DNA of 37,183 nucleotides from Pirellulales bacterium (GTDB taxonomy: Bacteria; Planctomycetota; Planctomycetia; Pirellulales; Thermoguttaceae). The stretch spans positions 1 through 37,183 of the forward strand of contig JAFGFF010000325.1 of assembly GCA_016931075.1 (NCBI GenBank). Reading direction: 5' to 3'. The notes under the pieces were generated by a model. The model had not been told where the DNA came from. It ran no database searches and saw only the letters and a list, made by a program, of their open reading frames with translations. Position 1 is the stretch's first letter, and each line of letters begins with the position of its first letter. This document shows positions 8,568-19,191 of the stretch, piece by piece. The translations under genes and the position numbers were made by a program.

Positions 8568-10886
8568 TCACGACTTTTCCGCGCAAGCGGCCTCGAGCCG
8601 AGCCAATGCTTGTTCTACCGCGTCGCTGCGAGGGTTGTCCAGGGGCCGGTGGCCGAAACGGACCTGGTAAAAAGCGTCGACCACCTGCACCGGCAGCGGG
8701 GCCAACGCCGGATCGGAAACATTCCGAGCGAGCTGTTCGCCGGCGCAATGGGCGAATTGGCGGGGCGTTTGGCCTGGAGGGCGGACCAGGCCACGTCGGC
8801 CGAGGATGCCTCCGAGGCGTTGGTAGAACTCAACCTCGACTCGATGCCGCTCGCGTCGCCTCCGCCGCGCGAGCACGATTCGCCCCCGCACGGCCCGCCA
8901 TGTCCAGCGGACCAGGCGATAGAACACGACCAGCAACAGGCAGACGCCCACGGAGACCAGCCCGCCGCGCCAACTGAACCAGGCCGAGACGTTCCAGTTG
9001 CGTGGATCGAGAGTGTGCAACACCGCGCGTCCCATCCGCCGCCACCAGTCGGGATCGACCAGGCTCTGGTAGGCGCTCTTGGCCGCGTTGGCCAACGGTT
9101 CGTAGACCGCCCGGCGTTGGCGCGACTGGTCCATGTCCATGACGTAGCTGCCCCACACATACTTGAGCCAATCGAGTCCCTGGCCCATCGGCGACACCAG
9201 CGCGGTCAGGGCGCCCTGGTCGTCCTCGCTCGCGGGCGTGGCGTCGAGCCGGAGCCAGGCGCCATAGACCCACTCCGGGTCGTCGCGCAAGCCCTCGGGC
9301 AGTTGGTCAGGAGCGAAGTACGCCTCGACCCAGGTGTGCGCTTGAAGCTGGCGGACCTGGTAGAACTGGCCCAAGTCGTTGTACTCGTCGCAACAGTAGC
9401 CGACGACCAGTCGCGTCGGGAATCCCTGGCTCCGCAACATCATGGCCAAGGCCGAGGCGAAGTACTCGCAGTGGCCTCGAGGATTGTTGGCGACGAAGTC
9501 CTCCAGCGGGTCCAACGCGGGGTCGCGAGGCTGCGGTTGGAGGCTATAGCTGAACCGTTTGGAGTAATGCAGTCGACCGGCCAGGTATCGGGCACGCTCC
9601 AGCGGACGTGTCAGCGGAATCCGCGATTCGTCGCTCCACTGTTGGGCCAGGGCCACCAGCGAAGGCATGTCCTCGGCCGGCACGTTCAGCAGACGCCCGA
9701 CGTCGGGCCGCCTTAACGCCGGCACGAGTTCCGACTGTGTCCGGCCGTTGAATCCCGTTGTCAGGAGCGAGAACGTGAACCGCTCGTAGCAAATCTCTTC
9801 GTCACGCAGCAGCCGCTCGCGGATCGGATCAAAACGCAGCCAAGGGTTTTCTTTTTCGATCAGGAAGGGACGCACATGGAACAGCTCGGGACGCTCCATC
9901 GGTTCGACGGTGATCTGTTGCCGGACGACCTGTCGCCCGATGGGACGTCTGGTCGGCTCGACTCGCTCGGTCCGGTCGCCACGGAAGGGATGATGCCAGG
10001 CCCGGTCGCGGTATCGCGTGAGGATCGTCCCATGCAAATAAAGGCTCTCGCCGGCGCGATAGCGCTGGCCCGTATCGACATCGGTCAGGGCCACGCGCGC
10101 GACCTCCTCGCGGTTCTGGACGACGTGGCCCAACTCGCCCAACGTGACCGAGCCGGAATAGCCGACTGTTTGCTGCGGCGCGGCCAGGGGGCTTCGCCAA
10201 GCGGGCTGGCCCAATCGCGGAAGCGTGAAGAAAGCGATCGCCGTCAGGACCAATGTGGACAGGGTCATCGTCGTGATCCGCCAGAGCAGCTCGCCGCCCC
10301 GTCCCTGATGGGCTGCCCCGTCGTCGCCGTCGCCGGCCAGGTTCGACCGGACGGCGGCCAGCGGCCAGAGCCGCTCGACCACGATGCCCGACATGACCCG
10401 GTCCTTGCCCGACGTATAGCGTTTCGCCTCGCGATAGAGAAACAACAAGGCCAACACGGCCAGCGCGGCCGGCAGATAGACCAGCAGCAACAGGCCGAAC
10501 GTGGCCCCGCGGGTGAAGACGGCCGTGATCATCACCTCTAGCACGCTCACCACGAGCAACTGGGCGTAGATCCGTGTGTCCTTGCGTTGGAAGAGGAGGA
10601 TGATCTGCAAGTAGACAAGCAGTCGGGCGATCGACAGGATCGACATTGTGCCGGAGATCGGCATCACCTGCTGGAACGTGAGCAGAGCGGCCCCCAACGC
10701 CAGGATGCTAGCCACCATGCGGTTGAGCCGGAACCACCCGGCCACGTCGGTCACCCCGATCGACACGGCCGACGCTAGAATCACCACCCCCGGCAGCGTC
10801 ACGTCCCCTTGAATGGCCCCCAACGCCAACGCCCCCAGGGCTGTCACCGCTGCCGTGCCAAGTTGGAGATATCGTTCGACGTGCAT
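8568..10886 (-). CDS. TgpA-like membrane transglutaminase/protease-like protein
   Basis: 772 residues. The N-terminal 210 residues hold six or so membrane helices of the DUF3488 type. A soluble exported middle follows with a transglutaminase-like cysteine fold: the nucleophile in GHCEYFAS (C473), the histidine in AHTWVEA (about 517) and the aspartate in LRLDATP (about 548) form an intact Cys-His-Asp triad. A further helix (about 625-645) leads to a C-terminal DUF4129-like cytosolic tail. Pseudomonas TgpA has the same plan. Substrates in planctomycetes are unknown; partners are often a MoxR ATPase and a DUF58 protein, neither of which is in the window. The ATG at 10886 has no strong ribosome site. 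Confidence 0.85.
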   Translation of the reverse strand: MHVERYLQLGTAAVTALGALALGAIQGDVTLPGVVILASAVSIGVTDVAGWFRLNRMVASILALGAALLTFQQVMPISGTMSILSIARLLVYLQIILLFQRKDTRIYAQLLVVSVLEVMITAVFTRGATFGLLLLVYLPAALAVLALLFLYREAKRYTSGKDRVMSGIVVERLWPLAAVRSNLAGDGDDGAAHQGRGGELLWRITTMTLSTLVLTAIAFFTLPRLGQPAWRSPLAAPQQTVGYSGSVTLGELGHVVQNREEVARVALTDVDTGQRYRAGESLYLHGTILTRYRDRAWHHPFRGDRTERVEPTRRPIGRQVVRQQITVEPMERPELFHVRPFLIEKENPWLRFDPIRERLLRDEEICYERFTFSLLTTGFNGRTQSELVPALRRPDVGRLLNVPAEDMPSLVALAQQWSDESRIPLTRPLERARYLAGRLHYSKRFSYSLQPQPRDPALDPLEDFVANNPRGHCEYFASALAMMLRSQGFPTRLVVGYCCDEYNDLGQFYQVRQLQAHTWVEAYFAPDQLPEGLRDDPEWVYGAWLRLDATPASEDDQGALTALVSPMGQGLDWLKYVWGSYVMDMDQSRQRRAVYEPLANAAKSAYQSLVDPDWWRRMGRAVLHTLDPRNWNVSAWFSWRGGLVSVGVCLLLVVFYRLVRWTWRAVRGRIVLARRRRRERHRVEVEFYQRLGGILGRRGLVRPPGQTPRQFAHCAGEQLARNVSDPALAPLPVQVVDAFYQVRFGHRPLDNPRSDAVEQALARLEAACAEKS

Positions 10887-10953
10887 GAATGACAGGTTAC
10901 CAACTTCGCGAGAAACCGTCCAATCCTAGAACCCTGGAGGATGCATTCTGTAG

Positions 10954-10979
10954 GGAACGCCCTCTGTGGCGTTCCTTTT
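10954..10979 (+). terminator. Hairpin with T-run, possible terminator or dispersed repeat
   Basis: GGAACGCC (10954-10961), loop CTCTGT, GGCGTTCC (10968-10975), then four T. Perfect 8-base stem. The TAGGGAACGCC...GGCGTTCC form looks like a dispersed planctomycete repeat. No plus-strand gene ends here, so a terminator role is unclear. Confidence 0.5.
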
Positions 10980-11002
10980 GCGCGACGCTCCTTTTCAAGT
11001 CC

Positions 11003-11020
11003 CGCCGGATCACGACCCGG
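11003..11020. repeat. Short repeat also found at 23811-23830
   Basis: The reverse complement of this stretch (CCGGGTCGTGATCCGGCG) agrees with 23811-23828 at all but two positions. It lies in the 229-base spacer between tatD and the transglutaminase gene, next to AATAATCCGGGTTAC, which is also repeat-like. Seen by eye. Confidence 0.5.
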
Positions 11021-11091
11021 TCTACATGAATAATCCGGGTTACTGGTCAGGGAAGCCAAACAGGGGACTTACGTCCCCCGCTCGGTTCCAA

Positions 11092-11160
11092 TCCCCAATC
11101 CCGAGTCCCAAGTCCCTAGCCCCCCGCCCCCCGCCCCTCGCCCCCAATCCCCAGCAAGGC
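11092..11160. repeat. C-rich degenerate tract running into the 3' end of tatD
   Basis: Runs of C (CCAATCCCCAATCCC, then CCCCCCGCCCCCCGCCCC) give G-runs on the tatD coding strand. A related tract lies at 20344-20405 in the nuoD-nuoH gap. The last ten residues of TatD (IGGEGRGAGG) and its stop codon are made of this tract, so the tract has probably replaced the original end. The G-runs could fold as a G-quadruplex in the mRNA. Confidence 0.7.
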
Positions 11161-11925
11161 CCTCGCGTTGGCCGTCGTCTGGGCGGCCAACTCCTTGGCC
11201 GAACAGCCTCGCAACGCGGCCAGGGACTCCAGGGTGTGGACGATCAGGGCCGGTTCGTTGCGTTTCTTCTTGCCTCGCAACGGGTGGGGCGTCAGGTAGG
11301 GGCTGTCGGTCTCGATCAACAACCAGTCGGCCGGCACGCTTGAGGCCACATCTCGCAAGGGCCCGAACTTCTTGTTCGTATAGCTGACCGCGCCGGAGAA
11401 GCTCAGGTAGAGGCCCAATTCGAGGCACTCGTCGGCCATGGCCTGGCTGCCGCTGAACGAGTGGATCAGCCCGCGCAGCGGCCCTCGCAGCCGGGCGTCG
11501 CGGAGCATGGTCAGGACGTCGTCATCGCAGTCACGGCAGTGAATCAGCACGGGCAGATCGCGCTCTTGACTCAGACGAAGATGCCGGTCGAAATAGTCTT
11601 GTTGCATCTCGAAGGGCGTGTAGTCCCAGTAGCGATCCAGGCCCGTCTCGCCCAGGGCGATCACCTCGGGCTGCTCGACCAATTCGACCACCCGGTCCCA
11701 ATCGCCCGGCTGTGCCTCGGCACAACTGTTCGGCTGGATGCCGACGGCCGCATGGATCATCTCGTGCTGCCGAGCCAAGTGAACGACTTTCGCACTCGAC
11801 GCCGCGCAGATGCCGACGCAGAGCACGGCCTCGACCCCGACCTCGGCCGCCCGATCGAGCATGGCGTCGAAATCGGCCTCGAACCGCGAATCGTCCAGAT
11901 GAGCATGGGTATCGATAAGATTCAT
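11116..11925 (-). CDS. tatD: TatD-family metal-dependent hydrolase (DNase-like)
   Basis: 269 residues. TatD enzymes are two-metal TIM-barrel nucleases, 3'-to-5' exonucleases that also deaminate or repair DNA ends in some members. The metal-binding marks are all present: DTHAHLD at residues 5-11, GETGLD near 92, IHCRD near 127, IHSFSG near 152 and ETDSPYL near 206. Length matches the usual 255-270 residues, but the last ten residues come from a C-rich repeat tract. It starts at ATG 11925. It follows the nuo operon, separated from nuoN by a long hairpin. Confidence 0.9.
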   Translation of the reverse strand: MNLIDTHAHLDDSRFEADFDAMLDRAAEVGVEAVLCVGICAASSAKVVHLARQHEMIHAAVGIQPNSCAEAQPGDWDRVVELVEQPEVIALGETGLDRYWDYTPFEMQQDYFDRHLRLSQERDLPVLIHCRDCDDDVLTMLRDARLRGPLRGLIHSFSGSQAMADECLELGLYLSFSGAVSYTNKKFGPLRDVASSVPADWLLIETDSPYLTPHPLRGKKKRNEPALIVHTLESLAALRGCSAKELAAQTTANARALLGIGGEGRGAGG

Positions 11926-11941
11926 TGCGTTCTTATGCCAA

Positions 11942-12013
11942 TGTAGGAGGCGACTCCTGTCGCCGAACGGCTGACCGTCGAGGCTATTTCGGCGACAGGA
12001 ATCGCCTCCTACA
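11942..12013. repeat. Long inverted repeat between nuoN and tatD
   Basis: Arms 11942-11967 and 11988-12013 are complementary at 25 of 26 positions, with a 20-base loop. Left arm begins TGTAGGAGGCGACTCCTGTC. It would form a very stable hairpin 25 bases after the nuoN stop, without a T-run. It may protect the nuo mRNA 3' end or slow read-through into tatD. The sequence has the look of a dispersed non-autonomous repeat. Confidence 0.9.
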
Positions 12014-12037
12014 ATTCTGACGGCACACGTTGCTTGA

Positions 12038-13614
12038 TTACTTGCAAAGCAGCGATGCGGCCGCGTCGGCCCAGGTGTACAGGCCGTTCCACCAGACGCC
12101 CCAGACCAGCAGCGGCACGGTGCAGAGCAGGCAGACCATGCCGGCCGACGAGGCCAGCGGGATGATCACGGCCGGGCGATAACGCGACGGCTCGCCGAGC
12201 ATCATGACCTTCACGACCCGCAGGTAGTAGAACAGGCTCAACACCGTATTGGCCAGGCCGACGACCAACAGCAGCACCAGCCCGGCCTGATAGACCGAGG
12301 CGAAGGCGGCGAACTTGGCGGCGAACCCAGCCAGCGGCGGCAGGCCCACCAGGCTGAACAGGACGACCGCCAGGCAGACGGCCAGGCCGGTCGACGTGCG
12401 GATCAGCCCCGACAGGGCGTCGATCTCTTCGCTGCCCGACCGGTTGCGGACATAGGCCACCACGGCGAACGCGCCCAGGTTCATGAACATGTAGACGGCC
12501 ACGTAGAAGAGCATCGAGCCGGCGGCGGCCCGGGCGGCGGTCAGGTCCGTGCCGATCAGGGCGGACAGGGCGGCCACGGGCATCATCAGGTAGCCGGCGT
12601 GGGCGATGGTCGAATAGGCCAGCAGCCGCTTCATGTTCGTCTGACCATAAGCGGCCAAGTTGCCAAACGTGCAGGTCACGGCCGCGGCGGCCGCGATCAT
12701 GAGCGTCATGTATTGGCGGATCGGTTCGAGGTGGACCATGTCGTCCGCGTTGGGCGTGTAGCCGAAGACGACGACCAGCCGCACCAAGAGCCCCAGGGCG
12801 GCCGCCTTCGAGGCGATCGAGAGGAATCCGGCCACTTCGGCCGTGGCCCCTTCGAACACGTCGGGCGCCCAGAAGTGGAACGGCACGGCCGAGAGCTTGA
12901 AACCCAGCCCGATCATCAGCATCAGTCCGCCGAGGATCAACACGAGATAGCGGCTCGACGCCTGGTCGTGGGCAAACATGTCGACAACGGCCGCCGCCAT
13001 GGTGGGCAGGTGGACCGAGCCGAGCGCGCCGGCCAGCAGACTAATGCCGTAGAGCATGATTCCGGCCGTGCCAGCGCCGTAGATGGCGTACTTCAACGCG
13101 GCCTCGGCCCCCCTGCGTTCGTGCCGCAACATGCCGGCCAGGACGTAGGACGGCACGCTGGCCATCTCGATGCCCAGGAAAACGATCAGGATATGGTTGG
13201 CCGAGACCATCAGACACATGCCCAGGATGGCTCCGAGGATCAGGACGAAGAACTCGGTGGCGTGCGTGTCACGCGGGATGCCGCTGGATCGGGTGAACAG
13301 GACGAACAAAAGCAGGAAGAAGAACAGCAGGCACCGCAGATAGACCGAAAACGTGTCGTGCAGCAACATGCCGGTGAAGATCGACTCGGCCGTTTTCATT
13401 CCGCCCGACAGTTGTGACCAGGGAGCCGCCAGCCACAGGGCCGCCACCGCCCCAGCCGCCGTGATCCAGAACGGACCTTCCTTCCACCGGGGCATGAGCA
13501 TCCGTGAGAGCAACAAGACGACGATCGTCGCGCACAACGCCAACTCGGGCCGGAATCCGGCAAGCGTCGGACCGAGCGTGTCGGTCAGGGCGTTCTCGAT
13601 CAGCGAATGAAACG

Positions 13615-13618
<4 letters not shown>
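12038..13618 (-). CDS. nuoN: NADH-quinone oxidoreductase subunit N
   Basis: 526 residues from GTG 13618. NuoN is one of three antiporter-like proton-pumping subunits in the membrane arm of complex I. About fourteen membrane helices are evident, with the family's conserved helix (FFVLILGAILGMCLMVSANH, near residues 100-120), GFKLSAVPFHFWAPDVFEGA and LVGLPPLAGFAAKF. The frame stays open 43 codons upstream, but that stretch translates the repeats sitting in the nuoM tail. The GTG is preceded by AAGGAGG and overlaps the nuoM stop as GTGA, so it is the better start. Translation is probably coupled to nuoM. Confidence 0.93.
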
Positions 13619-15750
<2,132 letters not shown>

Positions 15751-15821
15751 GATGACCACATGCAAACGTTTTGTTTCAGTTCTTCCCCGGTCTCATCACG
15801 GGAAAGAGGAAGGCGGCCGAC

Positions 15822-18191
15822 CTACGAGCCGGCGGCCATGATGTAACTCCAATACAAGGTGATCACGACGAACAGGGTCACCGTGCAAAAGGCGATCGCC
15901 ATGACATACTGCCGAATGTTGCCCGTCTGCACCGCGCGCAGGGCCAGGCCCAACCGGTGCGTCTGTCGGGCGATCTGGTTGACCAGGCCGTCGACCAGCA
16001 GCCGGTCGATCCATTCATCCAGCCGCGAGATCCATTTCACGAATCGGGCCGAGTTGTCGGCCAGCCAGTCCAGACCGTGTTTGTCGATCGCCGCCACCGC
16101 CCGGGAGATCACCATCACCGGCCGGATGAAGATCAACTGGTACAACTCGTCGAAATACCACTTCCGGCACAGGAACGTGTAGACCGGCCCGAACGTCTTG
16201 CGGACGTCGTCCGGATCCAGCCGCCGCACGCCATAGAACACGGTCGCCACGAGGAATCCGGCTAGGGCCGTGAAAAAGGCGATCCACGAAACCGTGTTGT
16301 GGATTGGTTTCTCGTGTGAAAGGCGCTCGGCTGGCATCACGGCCACGGCGGTGTTGGCGCCGACGCCCAATTCCGTCCCCACGGGCCGGGACTGTCCGAT
16401 CAACGTGTCAACGCCCACGTTCGTGAACGGAACCTTCCAGCCGGCGATCGCGGCCATCACTGCCAGAATGACCAGCGGGGCCACCATCGCGGCGGGCGAC
16501 TCGTGGGCGTGCTGGGCGACGTGCTCGTTGCGAGGTTTGCCGGCAAACGTCAGGTACCAAAGCCGGAACATGTAGCACGCCGTGATGGCCGCGCCGCCGG
16601 CCGCCGCCCAAAACAGGATATTGCCATGGACCGAATTCTGGATCCGGAACGAGAAGAGCTGCGCCAGGATCGAGTCCTTCGAGTGAAATCCGCTCAAGCC
16701 CCAGAGCAGTGGAATGCCTGCCCCGGAGATCGCCAGGCAGCCGGTCAACATCGTGTAGGCCGTCCAGGGCATCTTCTTACGCAGGCCGCCCATCTCGGGC
16801 ATCTCGTTCGTGTGGCAAGCGTGGATGACCGAGCCGGAGCCGAGGAACAAGAGCGACTTGAAGAACGCGTGGGTGATCAGATGGAACAGCCCGGCCAACC
16901 AGCCGCCGACGCCCAGGCTGAGCATCATGTAGCCCAACTGGCTGACAGTCGAGTAGGCCAGCACCCGCTTGATGTCGGTGGCCGTGATGGCGATCGTCGC
17001 CGCCATGAACAGGGTAATGCAGCCGACGTAGGCGATGACCAGCAACACCTCGGGCGTAAAGACCGGATAAAACCGTCCGACCAGGTAGACGCCGGCCGCG
17101 ACCATCGTGGCCGCGTGGATCAACGCGCTGACCGGCGTGGGACCTTCCATCGCGTCGGGCAACCAGACGTGCAGCGGAAACTGGGCGCTCTTGCCCACGC
17201 ACCCGCAGAAGATGCCCAGCCCGGCGATAATCAGCAGCCACTGGCCGTAGCCCGCGTTGCGCCAGCCGGGCGTGGCCGTTTCGATCGCCTGGTTCGCCTC
17301 CTCCGGCGTCGCGGCGGTCAGGGTGATTTGTTCGATTTCGTCGGCCGCGGCGGCGTGGACCATGCCGTCGGGCACGATCAGTTCATGGCCCGCGTCGGCC
17401 GGGCGGACCTGCTCGAAGATCCCGCCGAATGAAAAGGTGCCCAAGGTCGACCAGAGGACCATCAGGCCGATCAACATGCCGAAGTCGCCCACCCGGTTGA
17501 CGATGAACGCCTTGTTAGCCGCGTTGGACGCACTTTTCCGCTCGATGTAAAACCCAATCAGCAGGTAGGAACAGATGCCGACCAGCTCCCAGAAGATGAA
17601 GACCATCGCCACGTTGCCGGAGATGACCAGCCCCAACATGCTGAAGCAGAACAGCGACAGGTACTGATAGAAGCGGTGGAACCGCCCTTTTCGCTTGAGC
17701 AGCCGGCCGTTGGCCTTGCGGACCAGCGGGTCGGTCACGATGCCGAGTTCCTCGTGCATGTAGCCGAACGAGTAGAAGTGGATGCACGAGGCCACGAGCG
17801 TGACCATGGTGAACATCACGAGCGTCAACGAGTCGATGTAGTAGCCGATCGTAATCGCCAGCGAGCCGAACCGGCCCAGCGCGTACCAATCACCGGCGAC
17901 CGGTTTGAGCGCCTCGGCCGGCGCAGCATGGCTTGCGGCGGCCTCATGTCCATGCTCAACCGTCTCGGCGGCGTGATGCCCGGCGTCGGCGATCGGATGG
18001 TGCGAGAGCCATCCCAACAGGGCGATGAGCGAGAGGACGAACGAGACGACGATCGCCCCGGTGGCCAGGTAGCCGGCCCCGACGCCCCGGCGGCCCATCC
18101 ACGGGCCGAACAGGACGATCAGCGCGAACGACCCCAGCGGCAAAAGCCATGCCGTGGCCAGCAACACAGGTAAGGCCGTGGTCAAGTCCAT
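15822..18191 (-). CDS. nuoL: NADH-quinone oxidoreductase subunit L
   Basis: 789 residues, longer than the usual 610-660. NuoL is the distal proton-pumping subunit of complex I with the long lateral helix. Family marks include FWELVGICSYLLIGFY, NRVGDFGMLIGLMVLW, KSAQFPLHVWLPDAMEGPTPVSALIHAATMV read in parts, and DIKRVLAYSTVSQLGYM. Two insertions explain the extra length: a histidine- and alanine-rich loop at about residues 67-100 (HHAAETVEHGHEAAASHAAP), and one at about 262-310 (PADAGHELIVPDG to EQAIETATPG region). The ATG at 18191 begins 11 bases after the nuoK stop. The C-terminal helix KWISRLDEWIDRLLVDGL is present. Confidence 0.93.
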   Translation of the reverse strand: MDLTTALPVLLATAWLLPLGSFALIVLFGPWMGRRGVGAGYLATGAIVVSFVLSLIALLGWLSHHPIADAGHHAAETVEHGHEAAASHAAPAEALKPVAGDWYALGRFGSLAITIGYYIDSLTLVMFTMVTLVASCIHFYSFGYMHEELGIVTDPLVRKANGRLLKRKGRFHRFYQYLSLFCFSMLGLVISGNVAMVFIFWELVGICSYLLIGFYIERKSASNAANKAFIVNRVGDFGMLIGLMVLWSTLGTFSFGGIFEQVRPADAGHELIVPDGMVHAAAADEIEQITLTAATPEEANQAIETATPGWRNAGYGQWLLIIAGLGIFCGCVGKSAQFPLHVWLPDAMEGPTPVSALIHAATMVAAGVYLVGRFYPVFTPEVLLVIAYVGCITLFMAATIAITATDIKRVLAYSTVSQLGYMMLSLGVGGWLAGLFHLITHAFFKSLLFLGSGSVIHACHTNEMPEMGGLRKKMPWTAYTMLTGCLAISGAGIPLLWGLSGFHSKDSILAQLFSFRIQNSVHGNILFWAAAGGAAITACYMFRLWYLTFAGKPRNEHVAQHAHESPAAMVAPLVILAVMAAIAGWKVPFTNVGVDTLIGQSRPVGTELGVGANTAVAVMPAERLSHEKPIHNTVSWIAFFTALAGFLVATVFYGVRRLDPDDVRKTFGPVYTFLCRKWYFDELYQLIFIRPVMVISRAVAAIDKHGLDWLADNSARFVKWISRLDEWIDRLLVDGLVNQIARQTHRLGLALRAVQTGNIRQYVMAIAFCTVTLFVVITLYWSYIMAAGS

Positions 18192-18202
18192 GGAAATATC
18201 AA

Positions 18203-18547
18203 TCAGCCCTTCAGTTCTTCCGCCTCGTCGACGTCGACGGTCAGATGGTTGTAGTAGAAGCTCAAGACGATGGCCAGGCCGACGGCCGCTTCGGCCGCCG
18301 CCAGGACGATGACGAACAGGGCCACCATGTGGCCGTCCAGGCCGAGCGAAAGACCTTCATCGGCCCTCAGCCCGGGCGTGGCGAAGGCGATGAAGTTCAT
18401 GTTGGCCCCGTTGAGCACGAGCTCGATGCCCATCAGGATGCCGACCGCGTTGCGTTTGGTCGCCATGCAGACGACGCCGGTGACGAACAGGATCGCTCCG
18501 ACGACCAGATAGTGGGCCAGCCCGACGGGTTCGAAGAGCAAGTTCAT
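18203..18547 (-). CDS. nuoK: NADH-quinone oxidoreductase subunit K
   Basis: 114 residues with three membrane helices. Conserved glutamates lie in GILMGIELVLNGANMNFIAF and in AAAEAAVGLAIVLS, as in the proton path of the family. The ATG at 18547 overlaps the nuoJ stop as ATGA and has GAAGGAGG six bases upstream inside nuoJ, a textbook coupled start. The length is slightly above the usual 100 because of an acidic tail (DVDEAEELKG). Confidence 0.95.
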   Translation of the reverse strand: MNLLFEPVGLAHYLVVGAILFVTGVVCMATKRNAVGILMGIELVLNGANMNFIAFATPGLRADEGLSLGLDGHMVALFVIVLAAAEAAVGLAIVLSFYYNHLTVDVDEAEELKG

Positions 18548-19188
18548 CGGTCGCCTCCTTCCGGCCGCCTGTCCCCTTTTCCCCCGTCGCCAGACTGCAC
18601 CAGGTGGGCCGGTCGTCGCGCCCGGGCAAGGTATGCAGCTCCGATTAGGGCGACCAGCAGGTGGACCGAGACGATTTCGAACGGCAGCAGGTAGCCTGAC
18701 ATGCCGCCGCGCTTCACCGTATCGGTCTCGTCAAGCTGATCGACGCGAATGCCCATCATGCCCATGCCCAGCGGCGCGGCCGTGGCCAAGTCCTCGCCCT
18801 GGGCCACTTCAGGTGTCACTTCCGGCCGTTGCCAGGCCTCGACGCTGAAGGCGGCCTGCAGCAGGATGACCAGCAGTCCGCCGCCCAACATGGCCCCGAG
18901 GACCCATTGGCCGCCGCCCGTGGCGATCTTGACCAGCGGCCCTCGCGCGGTGAGCATCACGCCGAAAGCCAGCAGGACGAGCGTTCCGCCGACGTAGATC
19001 ATCAGTTGCATGGCCCCGACGAAATCGGCCCCCGCCAGGAAAAACAGCCCGGAGACGGCCGCCAGCGACGCGATCAGGTAGACGGCCATCCGGACGATGT
19101 TGTCCGACACGGCGACCGCCACCGCGAACCCGCACGACAGGATCGCGAACAGCAAGAAGAAGCAGGAATGCCAGTTGATCGCTTCCAC
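18544..19188 (-). CDS. nuoJ: NADH-quinone oxidoreductase subunit J
   Basis: 214 residues. Membrane subunit J of complex I. Helix 3 with the mobile pi-bulge region reads DFVGAMQLMIYVGGTLVLLAFGVML, typical for the family. A soluble loop of about 55 residues follows helix 4 (AWQRPEVTPEV to DETDTVKRGG), then the last helix (LLPFEIVSVHLLVALIGAAYLA) and a charged tail. The start is GTG at 19188, three bases after the nuoH stop, with AAGGAGG about ten bases upstream. Confidence 0.94.
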   Translation of the reverse strand: MEAINWHSCFFLLFAILSCGFAVAVAVSDNIVRMAVYLIASLAAVSGLFFLAGADFVGAMQLMIYVGGTLVLLAFGVMLTARGPLVKIATGGGQWVLGAMLGGGLLVILLQAAFSVEAWQRPEVTPEVAQGEDLATAAPLGMGMMGIRVDQLDETDTVKRGGMSGYLLPFEIVSVHLLVALIGAAYLARARRPAHLVQSGDGGKGDRRPEGGDR

Positions 19189-19191
19189 CGC

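Noticed and set aside
8082-9716. 544-codon plus-strand frame over the GTPase and transglutaminase genes
   Set aside because: Antisense shadow of two well-supported genes.
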